64,000 nucleotides of DNA from Bacteroidales bacterium (GTDB taxonomy: Bacteria > Bacteroidota > Bacteroidia > Bacteroidales > UBA932): the NCBI GenBank assembly GCA_017631435.1, contig JAGBTG010000034.1, positions 62,001 to 126,000 of the forward strand, in the 5' to 3' direction. A program made the position numbers and the translations under genes. Positions 8,098-20,188 of this stretch are shown here, in pieces. How positions within the stretch are numbered: the stretch's first letter is position 1; the number at the start of each line of letters is the position of its first letter. The notes beneath the pieces were generated by a model. That model did not search any database, was not told the origin of the DNA, and saw only the letters and a program-made list of their open reading frames with translations.

Positions 8098-8733
8098 TTA
8101 ATTTGCCACTGCAGCCTCAGGGCACCACTCCCTCAACCCGCACACGCCGCATTTTGGCTTGCGGGCAGTACATACATAACGGCCGTGCAGAATTATCCAG
8201 TGATGGGCTATGGCACGCTCTTCCAGCGGAATAAGCTTGTTAAGATCCTTTTCAACTTCCAGCGGAGTCTTTCCCCGCGAGAAATCCAATCTGTGCGACA
8301 CCCTAAAGACATGGGTATCAACCGCTATTACCGGCTTGTTGTATATGACTGAAGCCACCACATTGGCAGTCTTCCGCCCTACTCCGGGGAGCTTTTCAAG
8401 CTGCTCCACCTCCTGAGGCACCTCCCCTCCAAAATCCTCCACCAGCATCCTGGCCATACCCAGCAGGTGCTTTGCCTTGTTGTTTGGAAACGATATTGAT
8501 TTAATCAGCTCCAGCACCTCCTCAAATGTTCCTTGTGCCAATATCTGCGGATTTGGAAAGCGCATAAAAAACGCGGGAGTGTGCATATTCACCCTCTTGT
8601 CAGTACATTGCGCAGACAGAATCACCGCCACTATCAACTGATACGGATTCTCAAAATTCAGTTCACTTTCCGCCACCGGCATATTCTCCCTGAACCACTC
8701 CAGTATTTTCGCTACACGTTCCTTCTTTCTCAT
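8098..8733 (-). CDS. nth: Endonuclease III
   Basis: Nth is a base-excision-repair glycosylase and AP lyase for oxidised pyrimidines. The 211-aa protein has the HhH motif LPGVGRKTANVV, the catalytic Asp in VIAVDTHVFRV, and the C-terminal iron-sulfur loop C-x6-C-x2-C-x5-C in CTARKPKCGVCGLREWC. All key residues are intact. A 127-bp inverted-repeat element lies immediately upstream (8748-8874) and contains a possible -7 box. Confidence 0.95.
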   Translation of the reverse strand: MRKKERVAKILEWFRENMPVAESELNFENPYQLIVAVILSAQCTDKRVNMHTPAFFMRFPNPQILAQGTFEEVLELIKSISFPNNKAKHLLGMARMLVEDFGGEVPQEVEQLEKLPGVGRKTANVVASVIYNKPVIAVDTHVFRVSHRLDFSRGKTPLEVEKDLNKLIPLEERAIAHHWIILHGRYVCTARKPKCGVCGLREWCPEAAVAN

Positions 8734-8747
8734 AAAAATATTTTTAA

Positions 8748-8874
8748 GTTACGTCGTCTTTTTGTACAATTATCACAAAATCAACTAATTACAAAAGTAA
8801 CCTTTTGCATTTTTCTTAAACTCCAATTTTTATTCGCCTGTAAACCAATACTTTGTACAAAAAGACGACGTAAC
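8748..8874. repeat. 127-bp inverted-repeat element, copy A
   Basis: Ends are ACGTCGTCTTTTTGTACAA and its exact complement, preceded by GTT and followed by AAC. The interior of about 83 bp is AT-rich and includes, read on the minus strand, TTTACAGGCG and later TTACTTTTG. TACTTTTG (8792-8799) fits a -7 box pointing to nth. See copies at 35458, 36286, 44627 and 51773. Confidence 0.9.
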
Positions 8875-8893
8875 ATAAAAGGGGTAAAAAAAA

Positions 8894-9823
8894 TTACATG
8901 AGCTCAAAGTCAATCTCCTCCTCCGGCTGCTCGTGCACGGTGCCGGCCTCGCATACAAGGACACGGCCGGGGAACCGTTTGGTAAGTTCTCGGTTGTGGG
9001 TTACCATGAGGATGGAGGTTTCGCCGCCGGCGTGGATTCCGGAGAAAACCTTCATAATCTCGGATGCTGTCTCTTCGTCCAAATTGCCGGTAGGCTCATC
9101 GGCAAGGATGAGCTGGGGGCTGTTCAGAAGGGCGCGGGCAATGGCTACCCTCTGCTGCTCACCGCCGGAGAGCTGATGGGGCATTTTCTTGAGTTTGTCG
9201 GGAAGACCTACCATCTGAAGCACCTCCTGCACGCGTGCGCGCATCTCCCGGCTACGGCTCCATCCGGTTGCTTCCAGTACAAACATGAGGTTTTCCTCCA
9301 CTGTCATATCCATCAGCAGCTGAAAATCCTGGAACACTACGCCCAACTTGCGTCGCAGGTATGGAATATGGCGTTTCTTTATCTTTTCAAGCTGGAATCC
9401 AAGCACAGAGCCGGCACCCTTTTTAAGCGGCAATTCGGCAATGAGTGTCTTTATGATGGAGCTCTTTCCGCTACCCACTTTTCCAAGCAGGTACACCCAC
9501 TCTCCCTTTGCAATTTCCATATTCACATTTGAAAGCACAAGGTTGCCGTCATTTATGATGTCGGCACCGGAAACCTGCACCAGAATTTCCTTCCCGACAG
9601 CCATCCCGGCCCCTTCAGAAACCTCCTCAAAAGCCTCCTCACCAACCTCCTCGGCAACCTCCACAGAAACTCCACCGGAAGCCTCCTCAGAAACCTCCAC
9701 AGGAGCCTCCTTTGGAACTTCACCGGAAGCCTCCTCTGATACCCCGGCCGCTACCGCCACAACCTCTTCTGCAGACACCTCTGCCGACACTTTCAAATCC
9801 TCATTGTATGTATTCTCAGACAT
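8894..9823 (-). CDS. FtsE-like ABC ATPase with repetitive acidic N-terminus
   Basis: The ATPase core (about residues 80-309) has Walker [10 protein letters not shown], signature [15 protein letters not shown], Walker [13 protein letters not shown] and the H-loop MVTHNRE. It is most like FtsE, which works with FtsX at the division septum; no ftsX is visible nearby. The first 75 or so residues are unusual: repeats of EVSEEASG and EVxEE, rich in Glu, Val, Ala and Ser. FtsE is normally about 220-230 aa, against 309 here. The start at 9823 is supported by a -7 box 27 bases upstream. A later start at the core ([10 protein letters not shown]) would remove the extension and cannot be excluded. Confidence 0.8.
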   Translation of the reverse strand: MSENTYNEDLKVSAEVSAEEVVAVAAGVSEEASGEVPKEAPVEVSEEASGGVSVEVAEEVGEEAFEEVSEGAGMAVGKEILVQVSGADIINDGNLVLSNVNMEIAKGEWVYLLGKVGSGKSSIIKTLIAELPLKKGAGSVLGFQLEKIKKRHIPYLRRKLGVVFQDFQLLMDMTVEENLMFVLEATGWSRSREMRARVQEVLQMVGLPDKLKKMPHQLSGGEQQRVAIARALLNSPQLILADEPTGNLDEETASEIMKVFSGIHAGGETSILMVTHNRELTKRFPGRVLVCEAGTVHEQPEEEIDFELM

Positions 9824-9849
9824 ATATTTTCCTATAAGTTATCGGGATA

Positions 9850-9857
9850 CAAATTTA
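9850..9857 (-). promoter_or_regulatory. -7 box for the ftsE-like gene
   Basis: TAAATTTG on the minus strand fits TAnnTTTG, with about 20 nt of leader to the ATG at 9823. No convincing -33 element is seen. Confidence 0.5.
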
Positions 9858-9880
9858 GGAAAATAAGGTTAAATTTATGC

Positions 9881-9911
9881 TTGATAATCTGCTTATTTTT
9901 TCTTATTTTTG
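9881..9911 (+). promoter_or_regulatory. Promoter of gyrB
   Basis: TTG (9881-9883), 20 bases, then TATTTTTG (9904-9911). The start would be near 9917, giving a short AT-rich leader to the ATG at 9934. Confidence 0.65.
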
Positions 9912-9927
9912 TATGTTAAAATTTTAA

Positions 9928-12853
<2,926 letters not shown>

Positions 12854-12883
12854 AAACGGATTAAAGTTAAAGACAGATTATAG

Positions 12884-12960
12884 AGCAGAGGAGATATTTA
12901 CATAAGCAATGACGAAGCAGAGGAGACTGCGTCGTCCCCCCATGAAATATCTCCTCTGCT
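12884..12960. terminator. Long inverted repeat between convergent genes
   Basis: AGCAGAGGAGATATTT (12884-12899) and its exact complement (12945-12960) enclose a 45-base loop, which itself holds a third partial copy, GCAGAGGAGA. It lies between the converging M23 and BPL-N genes and probably stops transcription from both sides, although no clear T-run follows on the plus strand. Confidence 0.6.
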
Positions 12961-12969
12961 TAATTAATC

Positions 12970-14262
12970 TTATTTAATATCAACCTTAATTTTATACGGC
13001 ACACCATTAAGAACATCTGTTCTCCCTGTATAAACCACTCCATTCTCACCAAATTCAGCATCTGGAGCCGTCTCACAGAACACCGATATGTACCATTTAC
13101 CGGCCTGAGGCTTCTTCAATACAATGGTTTTGCTGCTTCCGGCAGATTCATCTTTTACAAAAGCATCTTTAAGGAATGCAAACTCTCCAGGCGCAGCAGC
13201 CAATGAAAGGTCAAAGCCATCAGCCCCCTCAAGGGAAACAACAAGCTTCCTCGCACGTTTTGGCACTTGCACAGTAAAGTGATGATACTGGCGGTCGCCA
13301 ATCCTGGTGAATTCCGGCATAGCATCCTCTGTTGCCTTGTCCATTTCACGCACATATCCTGGAACAAGTTCCCCCTTCACAACTGGAACACCTGTATTAT
13401 CCATTGCATACTGAAGGAACGCAGCCATCAGATGGAGCCTCTCCCCTTCAGTAATCTCCTCAGGGTGTGATGCCATTGAAATCACTGTTCCAGCAGTCTC
13501 ATTTGCCTTGTACGCCCAGCAGGTAACCTGATTGTCTATGCTTGGACCTGTAGGGGGAATTGTATCATAATCAACCCTCAATAGAGGCAAAGTGCCTGCA
13601 GGGGGCATATCCTGCGGTTCAAGAGCTGCATACGGACCATTCAAGTGGTAGATATTCTCCACCTTAAGGTCTCCCCCAAAATCATAATACTTGAGCAATG
13701 GACAATCCTCATCCATATACATTGTAAGCCACTTGTCGGCAAGATAGGTATCCCTCACCCTACCCGGCCAGATTCCAAGATAGTTTTTGTTTGGAGAATA
13801 ATTGTCTTCTGCATCTATGTATCCCGACGATGCTACAAATGCACCTGCACAAGTTCCAAGATATGAGCCACCTGCTGCCACATATTTCCTGATTGCCTCC
13901 CTTCCATCCTCACCCAAAGATCTTCCGTGAGAACCGGCCAGTCCTCCATTCACATAAAGCATCCTGAACCGTGGAGCTCCGTCGGGATAAAGAAGTGTAC
14001 CGTTGCGGTCCCCCTCCCATCCCACAAAACATCTGTGCTGCATGAGGGTATCATTCTTTGTTCCGGAAAGCTTGGTACGTAGGAACACCTCATACTCAGC
14101 TCCCAGGAACTCCGCCGCAATAAGGTTCTTGCGGCCATACAACTGGATGCCGCTGTCCATAAAGATATCTTTATAGAAACCGCTTTTGTCTGAACTCTGT
14201 GCAGAAACGAAATACGGTATCAGGGAAATTACTGATACGAGAATCTTGAACTTCATTTTCAT
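12970..14262 (-). CDS. Secreted BPL-N/amidotransferase-like protein
   Basis: A 430-aa protein with an N-terminal signal peptide (ILVSVISLIPYFVSAQ). The middle part is a class-I glutamine-amidotransferase-like fold, as in the N-terminal domain of yeast biotin-protein ligase (BPL_N), with an intact nucleophile elbow GGSYLGTCAGAFVAS and a late SMASHPE segment that could supply the His and Glu. The last 120 residues look like a pre-peptidase-type beta domain (VVSLEGADGFDLSL, GKWYISVFCE). Exported members have no known substrate. It is a single gene with its own leader. Confidence 0.65.
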   Translation of the reverse strand: MKMKFKILVSVISLIPYFVSAQSSDKSGFYKDIFMDSGIQLYGRKNLIAAEFLGAEYEVFLRTKLSGTKNDTLMQHRCFVGWEGDRNGTLLYPDGAPRFRMLYVNGGLAGSHGRSLGEDGREAIRKYVAAGGSYLGTCAGAFVASSGYIDAEDNYSPNKNYLGIWPGRVRDTYLADKWLTMYMDEDCPLLKYYDFGGDLKVENIYHLNGPYAALEPQDMPPAGTLPLLRVDYDTIPPTGPSIDNQVTCWAYKANETAGTVISMASHPEEITEGERLHLMAAFLQYAMDNTGVPVVKGELVPGYVREMDKATEDAMPEFTRIGDRQYHHFTVQVPKRARKLVVSLEGADGFDLSLAAAPGEFAFLKDAFVKDESAGSSKTIVLKKPQAGKWYISVFCETAPDAEFGENGVVYTGRTDVLNGVPYKIKVDIK

Positions 14263-14338
14263 TTGTCTTTATTTTTATTGGATTCTATAATAAATAATTC
14301 ATCCTTTTGATATTCACTTTTAGAATTCAGTGAAGAAA

Positions 14339-14572
14339 TTACCGGTTTCCAGTTTCTGTCATCATTGCTACCTGGGGACAATTTGTCCCCAGGAACTTAC
14401 CAAGTTCTGGATCCCTTTTCCTCATCTTCTTGAGATAATCAGTTGGATTTACACTATCGGTCAATACCTGAATAACATCCACAACTGAAAAGTACCACTT
14501 TTCCTGCTCCTCATCCCATAGGGTACGGATTCGCTTCTCTTCAAAAATCTTAATGCTCTCCTGTTTCTCCAT
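14339..14572 (-). pseudogene. Truncated Bro-N domain gene
   Basis: The 77 residues from MEKQESIKIFEEKRIRTLWD through VALMTETG-like text (VAMMTETGNR) match the start of BRO-family/DinD-like proteins found in phages and mobile elements. Typical relatives run on for 200 or more residues after TETG; here a stop follows at once and nothing recognisable continues in other frames. It fills the 427-bp gap between the BPL-N gene and the dehydrogenase and is probably a relic of a mobile element. Confidence 0.6.
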
Positions 14573-14641
14573 AACTCTACATTTTTTGATATTTCCGCAT
14601 GCAAATTAGGAATATTTTGCCGAACTATATGCCAAAAAAAG

Positions 14642-14671
14642 AAAAACTTGCAGCGGCAACTGCAAGTTTTT
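14642..14671 (-). terminator. Intrinsic terminator of the nad/dehydrogenase operon
   Basis: AAAAACTTGCAG and CTGCAAGTTTTT form a perfect 12-bp hairpin with a 6-base loop, followed on the minus strand by a T-rich tract. It lies 18 bases past the dehydrogenase stop codon. Confidence 0.9.
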
Positions 14672-14688
14672 CCCTTTCCAAAATGAAT

Positions 14689-15618
14689 TTAATTATTTGC
14701 AATATTCTCGGCAATCTTCCCTACCAGGCATTTGCGGGCCTCCTGGCTTGCCCAGCCTATGTGCGGTGTAAGCAGGATTTTTGAAGGATCTGCAACCTTG
14801 AAGTAAGGTGAATCCAGCGGAAGCGGCTCTTTAGAGAATACATCCACTCCGGCACCTGCCATAAGGCCGTCATTTAGAGCCTGAACAAGGTCTGCCTCAT
14901 TGATGATGCCGCCTCGTCCGAGGTTGATGATGTATGCGGTTTTCTTCATCAAAGCCAGTTTGTCGTATGTGATAAGGTTGTTTGTACGCTCGTTCAACGG
15001 ACAGTGAACCGAAATTACATCACAGGTGCTCATCAATTCCTCAAGTGAAACAGCCTGGAACTCGTCTGAGTGAGGGTTGCCTGAAGTTGAGTAGTAAACC
15101 ACATCCATTCCAAACGCCTGTGCAATGCGGGCCACCTTGCCGCCAATGTTGCCCAAACCTACAACGCCGTATCTCTTCCCTTTAAGCTCCCAGAAGCATT
15201 TGCTTACATCTGTAAATGAAGGACCTTTTGAGTAGTTGCCGCTCTTTACAGCGTTATCAAAGTACGACATCTGGCCAACAAGTGAAAGGACCATTCCAAA
15301 AGTTACCTGCACCACGCTCTCGGTTGAGTATCCGATTGCATTTTTTACAGGGATCCCTTTGCTGTTTGCGTAAGGTATATCCACGTTATTGGTACCGGTT
15401 GCAGCCACACAAATAAGTTTGAGTGTTGGACATGCATCAATCTGCTCCTTGCCAATTACAACCTTATTTGTAATGATAACGTCAAACCCCTGGATTCTCT
15501 CAAATACCTCCTCAGGTTTTGTAAAAGGATATCTAACCAACTCACCCTGGGCAGCTATAGGCTCCAAGGAGATATCACTTCCAATTGTATCTGCGTCTAA
15601 AAAAACAATCTTTCTCAT
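14689..15618 (-). CDS. D-isomer 2-hydroxyacid dehydrogenase
   Basis: A cytoplasmic NAD(P)-dependent oxidoreductase of the hydroxypyruvate/glycerate dehydrogenase group, 309 aa. The Rossmann motif is VGLGNIGG, with the substrate/catalytic Arg in NLGRGG, the Glu in FSKEPLP and the His in TPHIGW. It is downstream of nadA, separated by a perfect inverted pair of the TGTCGGGAAG word that may partly uncouple it from the nad operon. The exact 2-hydroxyacid is not readable from the sequence. Confidence 0.85.
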   Translation of the reverse strand: MRKIVFLDADTIGSDISLEPIAAQGELVRYPFTKPEEVFERIQGFDVIITNKVVIGKEQIDACPTLKLICVAATGTNNVDIPYANSKGIPVKNAIGYSTESVVQVTFGMVLSLVGQMSYFDNAVKSGNYSKGPSFTDVSKCFWELKGKRYGVVGLGNIGGKVARIAQAFGMDVVYYSTSGNPHSDEFQAVSLEELMSTCDVISVHCPLNERTNNLITYDKLALMKKTAYIINLGRGGIINEADLVQALNDGLMAGAGVDVFSKEPLPLDSPYFKVADPSKILLTPHIGWASQEARKCLVGKIAENIANN

Positions 15619-15633
15619 CTGTATAAAAATTTT

Positions 15634-15661
15634 CTTCCCGACAGAATTGCCTGTCGGGAAG
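15634..15661 (-). terminator. Inverted pair of the TGTCGGGAAG word, terminator-like
   Basis: CTTCCCGACAG (15634-15644), loop AATTGC, then CTGTCGGGAAG (15651-15661): perfect 11-bp arms. On the minus strand the hairpin is followed by AAAATTTTTAT. It lies between nadA and the dehydrogenase. Paired uptake sequences act as terminators in Neisseria and Haemophilus, and this has the same design. Confidence 0.75.
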
Positions 15662-15674
15662 CATATTGGTCAAA

Positions 15675-16598
15675 CTATTTGCTTAACATTTCAGTGATAG
15701 GAGCAAGAGCCCTTGCAGAAATCTCCTCAGGCACCTTAACTTCAAATTTCTCATCCCTCAATGCCTCATACACTTTCTCAAGTGTTGCAAGTTTCATATA
15801 CTCGCAAACTATCTTGTCTGAAACAGGGATGAACTCCTTGCCAGGGTTGTCCTTGCCGAGTTTGTGAAGGGTACCTATCTCTGTAGCTATGATGAACTGC
15901 TTCTTTGAACTCTCTGCGGCATGTTTGAGGATACCGGATGTTGAGTACATATAGCAATTAGGGTTCTCCAGGATTACAGGGTCGCTTGAGCATACGCTCT
16001 CCGGGTGGATAAGTACGTCAGCCTCAGGATATTTGGCCATCATATCAAGTACCATCTGTGTAGTTACCTGATCGTGCACCTTGCAGCATCCGTCGTAAAG
16101 TTCCATCTTGCGGCCGGTCTGGGAGATAATGTATGAACCAAGGTTTCTGTCGGGAACAAAGAAAACTTTCTTGTCCTCAGGAAGGCCTTTCACAATTGAA
16201 AGGGCATTTGCACTTGTGCAGCAAATATCTGTGTGGCTCTTTACCTCTGCGGTGGTGTTTACGTAGCTCACTACAATACCGTCGGGGTTGGCAGCCTTCC
16301 ACTGTGCAAGGTTCTCGCCACATACCCCGTCTGCCAGGGTACAGCCTGCTCCCAAAGCGGGTACAAGTACCTTCTTGTTTGGGGAGATGAGGGCTGCGGT
16401 CTCGGCCATGAAATGGACACCTGCAAATACAATGATATCTGCATCTGCAGTGCCGGCCTTGCGCGAAAGTTCAAGCGAATCGCCCAAAAAATCTGCAACA
16501 TCCTGAACATCAGGGTTGGAATAGTAGTGGGCAAGCACTATTGCATTCTTCTCTTTTTTAAGTTCGGTTATTTTCTGTACAAGTTCCTCTCTTGTCAT
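15675..16598 (-). CDS. nadA: Quinolinate synthase NadA
   Basis: NadA condenses iminoaspartate with dihydroxyacetone phosphate to quinolinate, using a 4Fe-4S cluster. The 307-aa protein shows LAHYYSNPDVQDVADFLGDS near the start, and the cluster-binding cysteines fall in GAGCTLADGVC, the TDICCTSANA region and HPESVCSSDP. It is the third gene of nadB-nadC-nadA, 4 bp after nadC. Confidence 0.95.
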   Translation of the reverse strand: MTREELVQKITELKKEKNAIVLAHYYSNPDVQDVADFLGDSLELSRKAGTADADIIVFAGVHFMAETAALISPNKKVLVPALGAGCTLADGVCGENLAQWKAANPDGIVVSYVNTTAEVKSHTDICCTSANALSIVKGLPEDKKVFFVPDRNLGSYIISQTGRKMELYDGCCKVHDQVTTQMVLDMMAKYPEADVLIHPESVCSSDPVILENPNCYMYSTSGILKHAAESSKKQFIIATEIGTLHKLGKDNPGKEFIPVSDKIVCEYMKLATLEKVYEALRDEKFEVKVPEEISARALAPITEMLSK

Positions 16599-16602
16599 AT
16601 AC

Positions 16603-17457
16603 TTACTTTTCTACTTGAATGTTCATACTGATATCCATTCCCTTAACGGTATGGGTAAGTGCGCCTACACTGATGTAGTCCACTCCAGTTGCTGCAACCT
16701 CCACAAGACGTGGGATGCTCATGTTTCCGGAAGCCTCTGTCTTGATGGCCTTGCCGGAAGCCTTGATGATTTTTACAGCCTCGGTCATGGTTGCGTTGTC
16801 CATGTTGTCCAACATGATGATGTCTGCACCTGCAGCAATGGCCTCCCTCACCTCATCAAGGTTGGTGGTCTCCACCTCAATTTTTATGGTTGCAGGGATA
16901 TTGCCCCTTACCTGCTCAACAGCCTTGGTAATGCCGCCGGCCATCTTGATGTGGTTGTCCTTGATCATTGCCATATCGTAAAGGCCCATCCTGTGGTTTG
17001 TTCCGCCACCGTCCTTAACGGCCATCTTGTCAAGCACGCGCAAGCCTGGAGCGGTTTTGCGGGTGTCCAAAAGCTCTGTAGATGTACCTTCAAGCTCCTT
17101 TACATATTTAGCGGTCTCGGTTGCAATACCGCACATTCTCTGGAAGATGTTCAATGAAAGTCTCTCGCCTTTAAGGAGTGTAGGGTATGATGCCTCAATT
17201 CTCAACATCACATCACCTTTCTTTACTGCATCTCCGTTCTTGAAATATGGGGTATATACTATATCTTTCTGGAATCTCTCATAAACCTTCTTTATAACCT
17301 CAATGCCGGATACAACGCCATCCTGTTTTGCTGTCATTGTAGCCACACCATTCATAGACTCAGGAATGATTGAATCGGTGGTTACATCTCCTGTGTTGAT
17401 ATCCTCTTCAAGGCCCAGGTCAATGAGTTTGTCTATCAAATTCTCGTACTGTATCAT
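16603..17457 (-). CDS. nadC: Nicotinate-nucleotide pyrophosphorylase NadC
   Basis: NadC turns quinolinate and PRPP into nicotinate mononucleotide. The 284-aa protein has the family blocks SLNIFQRMCGIAT, DTRKTAPGLRVLDKMAV, GGGTNHRMGL and VETTNLDE. It lies 25 bp downstream of nadB and almost touches nadA, so the three genes of the aspartate route to NAD are co-transcribed. Confidence 0.95.
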   Translation of the reverse strand: MIQYENLIDKLIDLGLEEDINTGDVTTDSIIPESMNGVATMTAKQDGVVSGIEVIKKVYERFQKDIVYTPYFKNGDAVKKGDVMLRIEASYPTLLKGERLSLNIFQRMCGIATETAKYVKELEGTSTELLDTRKTAPGLRVLDKMAVKDGGGTNHRMGLYDMAMIKDNHIKMAGGITKAVEQVRGNIPATIKIEVETTNLDEVREAIAAGADIIMLDNMDNATMTEAVKIIKASGKAIKTEASGNMSIPRLVEVAATGVDYISVGALTHTVKGMDISMNIQVEK

Positions 17458-17482
17458 TTTGTAATAAATTATCGGGAATAAG

Positions 17483-19120
17483 CTAAAAATTCAAATAATC
17501 CTTGTTTACCGGTGCTGTGGTTATCTCCTTGCCCATCTGCTGGATAGAGTGTACCTCGTACGACTCGTCAGCGTGAGGGAAGTCCTCCCTGTAGTGGCCT
17601 CCGCGGCTCTCTTTTCTCAGAAGCGCAGGGTTCATGATAAGTGACGCCACAATCAGAAGCCTCCAGGCAGCATCCTCGTAGTACTCCTTAACCGGAACGG
17701 TACTTACAACTTTTCTGCTCATGATAAGCTCGGTACCAAGTTCCTCAATCTTGCGCAAGCCCTCCTTGAGCCTCTCCTCGGTCCTTACAATACCTGCATA
17801 TGAATTCATGATTTCAGATACTTTGGCTTTAAGGGTCTGATAGAACTCGGCATTGGTCTCATCCCTGTAGTATTCTTCTTTAAATACAGGCATCTTCTCA
17901 GGTGCACCGTTCTTTACAGAGTCCTCAACCGCACGGTTGGCAAACACAAGACACTCAAGCAATGAGTTGGAAGCCAATCTGTTGGCACCCATAATACCTG
18001 TAGCCGCAATCTCTCCGCAAACATAAAGTCTCTTTATGTCTGTACGGCCGTCCATATTTGAAACCACACCACCAACAGTGTAATGTGCAGCCGGAGCAAC
18101 CGGAATCTCCTGTGTAAGGTCGTAACCGAACTCCTTGCATTTTGCATTGATTGAAGGGAAGCGGGCAAGAATCTCCTCTTTGTTGAGATGTTTCAGTGAA
18201 AGGATCACATACGGCATATCATCCTTGAACATCTGCTTGTAGATTGAACGGGCAACGATATCCCTTGGAGCCAACTCAGCCAACTCATGGATAGGTACCA
18301 TAAACCTCTTGCCGTCCTTACCCATAAGGTGGGCACCCTCACCCCTCACAGCCTCACTGATAAGGAATGCCTTTGAGGAATCCTTTATATATAATCCCGA
18401 CGGATGGAACTGGATGAACTCCATATCCATAATCCTGCAGCCATTCTTGTATGCAACTGCAAGACCGTCACCTATTGTTGTCTGTGGATTGGTGGTTCTT
18501 GCGTAGATTGCAGAAGTTCCTCCCGATGTAAGGAAAACATTGTTTGCATAAAGGAGCACTTCGCAACCTTTCTCCTTCTCGTGTCTGCTCTCTCCAAGAG
18601 CAGGATCTTCTGTCCAGCACCTTACGCCGTAGCACTCTCCGTCCTGCACAAGAAGGTCAAGCAGTGAGGTATTCTCGTAAACCTGTATGTTCTCCTTCTC
18701 CTCAACCTTGGAGATGACAAACTCCGTAATCCAGCGGCCTGTTGAGTCTCCGCCGGCATGCAGGATCCTTCTCTTATGGTGTCCGCCCTCAAGGCCAAGA
18801 GCCAACGCACCGTTTACGGTATCAAACTGCATTCCGTCTGCAATTATCTCCTCAATACGGTCCGGCCCCTCGTGTACCAGCACATCTACAGCGCTCTCTT
18901 CACACAAGCCTCTACCGGCAATTAATGTATCTGATTTATGGATTTGAGGATCGTCCTCAAAAGATGTAACGGCTGCAATTCCGCCCTGGGCATTGAATGA
19001 ATTGCTCTCTCTTACAAATGACTTGGTAATGACAGCCACACTTCCCTTGAAAGAAGCCTTGTAAGCTGCATACAAACCTGCAAGTCCGCTACCTACAACT
19101 ATGTAATCAAACTTTTGCAT
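17483..19120 (-). CDS. nadB: L-aspartate oxidase NadB
   Basis: NadB is an FAD enzyme that oxidises L-aspartate to iminoaspartate. The FAD site VVGSGLAGLYAAY is at the very N-terminus, followed by SFNAQGGIAAV and the active-site region HYTVGGVVSNMDGRTD. The ATG at 19120 (MQKFDYIVVGSGLAG) gives 545 aa, which fits the family; the open frame extends 53 codons further but passes through the promoter. First gene of the nad operon. Confidence 0.95.
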   Translation of the reverse strand: MQKFDYIVVGSGLAGLYAAYKASFKGSVAVITKSFVRESNSFNAQGGIAAVTSFEDDPQIHKSDTLIAGRGLCEESAVDVLVHEGPDRIEEIIADGMQFDTVNGALALGLEGGHHKRRILHAGGDSTGRWITEFVISKVEEKENIQVYENTSLLDLLVQDGECYGVRCWTEDPALGESRHEKEKGCEVLLYANNVFLTSGGTSAIYARTTNPQTTIGDGLAVAYKNGCRIMDMEFIQFHPSGLYIKDSSKAFLISEAVRGEGAHLMGKDGKRFMVPIHELAELAPRDIVARSIYKQMFKDDMPYVILSLKHLNKEEILARFPSINAKCKEFGYDLTQEIPVAPAAHYTVGGVVSNMDGRTDIKRLYVCGEIAATGIMGANRLASNSLLECLVFANRAVEDSVKNGAPEKMPVFKEEYYRDETNAEFYQTLKAKVSEIMNSYAGIVRTEERLKEGLRKIEELGTELIMSRKVVSTVPVKEYYEDAAWRLLIVASLIMNPALLRKESRGGHYREDFPHADESYEVHSIQQMGKEITTAPVNKDYLNF

Positions 19121-19141
19121 TTTAGTTTGGGTAAATTTGAA

Positions 19142-19149
19142 CAAATTTA
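19142..19149 (-). promoter_or_regulatory. -7 box of the nad operon
   Basis: TAAATTTG on the minus strand fits TAnnTTTG, with about 16 nt of leader to nadB. No NAD-linked operator or riboswitch is recognised. Confidence 0.55.
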
Positions 19150-19174
19150 CCATTTTTTTTAATATACACAACAA

Positions 19175-19200
19175 AGGGCGGCCATAAAAATAGCCGCCCT
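19175..19200 (-). terminator. Intrinsic terminator after the ROK kinase
   Basis: AGGGCGGC and GCCGCCCT pair over 8 bp around a 10-base AT-rich loop, 23 bases after the ROK stop codon, followed on the minus strand by TTTGTTGTG. It separates the sugar genes from the nad promoter. Confidence 0.75.
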
Positions 19201-19223
19201 CATTATGTTTTCCGTACACTTTA

Positions 19224-20177
19224 TTACCACGCAAGGGCAGAAGCACCAAGAATGGCTGCATCTGACTCTTTAAGTGCACTTGGAAGAAGTTTCACTTTTC
19301 CTTTCCAGATAGAAACCATGTTGGCCTCCATAGCCTCACGGATAGGCTTGAAAATGAACTCACCTGCACGTGCAAGGCCACCGAACACTACAATTGCCTC
19401 AGGAGCACTGAATGCAACAAAATCTGCAAACGACTCACCAAGTTTCTTGCCGGTAAACTCAAAGATCTTCAATGCAAGCTCATCTCCTTTCTGCGCTGCC
19501 TCAAACACATCCTTTGATGTGATGTTCTCTATGCCGCGCAAAAGTGAAGGCTCATCTGTAAGCTCAAGCCACTCACCTGCAGTGCGTGCCACGCCAATGG
19601 CTGAGCAGTATGTCTCAAGACAGCCGGTCTTGCCACAGCCGCAAGGGCGTCCGTTATGCCTTACAGCAGTAACGTGTCCCAACTCACCTGCAAAGCCGTC
19701 GTGACCGTAAACAAGTTCACCGTTTATGATGATGCCAGAACCCACACCTGTACCAAGGGTAATCATGATGAAGTTCTTCATTCCCCTTGCAGCACCGTAG
19801 GTCATCTCTCCTACAGCAGCAGCGTTGGCATCATTTGTTACGGTTACAGGAAGGTTGTCCAATGCAAGGGAAACCTCTTTTGCAAGCTCAACCACAATAC
19901 CTTTGGCCCACTCAAGGTTTGCTGCATCCTCAATGGTACCTTTGTAATAGTTGCCGTTAGGGGCACCTATACCAATACCCTGAATCTGGTCAAAGCCAAC
20001 CTCTTTTGCAAGCTCCCTGATGGTGTCACATACAGCCTGGATAAAGATACCGGCCTCGCCTGCCTTATATTTGGAACCGATTACCGTTTGGGTAACTATA
20101 GTTCCTTTTCTGTCTACAATTCCAATTTTGGTGGTCTGGCCTCCAATGTCCACACCAACTACATATGCTTTCTCCAT
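19224..20177 (-). CDS. ROK-family sugar kinase, probable glucokinase
   Basis: A cytoplasmic ATP-dependent hexose kinase, 317 aa. It has the phosphate-binding loop GVDIGGQTTKIGI, the catalytic Asp in TNDANAAAVGE, ITLGTGVGSGI, the ROK-specific ELGH motif (GELGHVTA), and the zinc-binding CGCGKTGCLE. It lies 11 bp after the MFS sugar permease, so imported hexose would be phosphorylated directly. Glucose is the likeliest substrate; other hexoses are possible. Confidence 0.85.
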   Translation of the reverse strand: MEKAYVVGVDIGGQTTKIGIVDRKGTIVTQTVIGSKYKAGEAGIFIQAVCDTIRELAKEVGFDQIQGIGIGAPNGNYYKGTIEDAANLEWAKGIVVELAKEVSLALDNLPVTVTNDANAAAVGEMTYGAARGMKNFIMITLGTGVGSGIIINGELVYGHDGFAGELGHVTAVRHNGRPCGCGKTGCLETYCSAIGVARTAGEWLELTDEPSLLRGIENITSKDVFEAAQKGDELALKIFEFTGKKLGESFADFVAFSAPEAIVVFGGLARAGEFIFKPIREAMEANMVSIWKGKVKLLPSALKESDAAILGASALAW

Positions 20178-20188
20178 AATCTCTCCAA

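Noticed and set aside
14339..14572. Complete Bro-N regulator
   Set aside because: It ends directly after the TETG segment, with no continuing domain in any frame, so it is treated as truncated.
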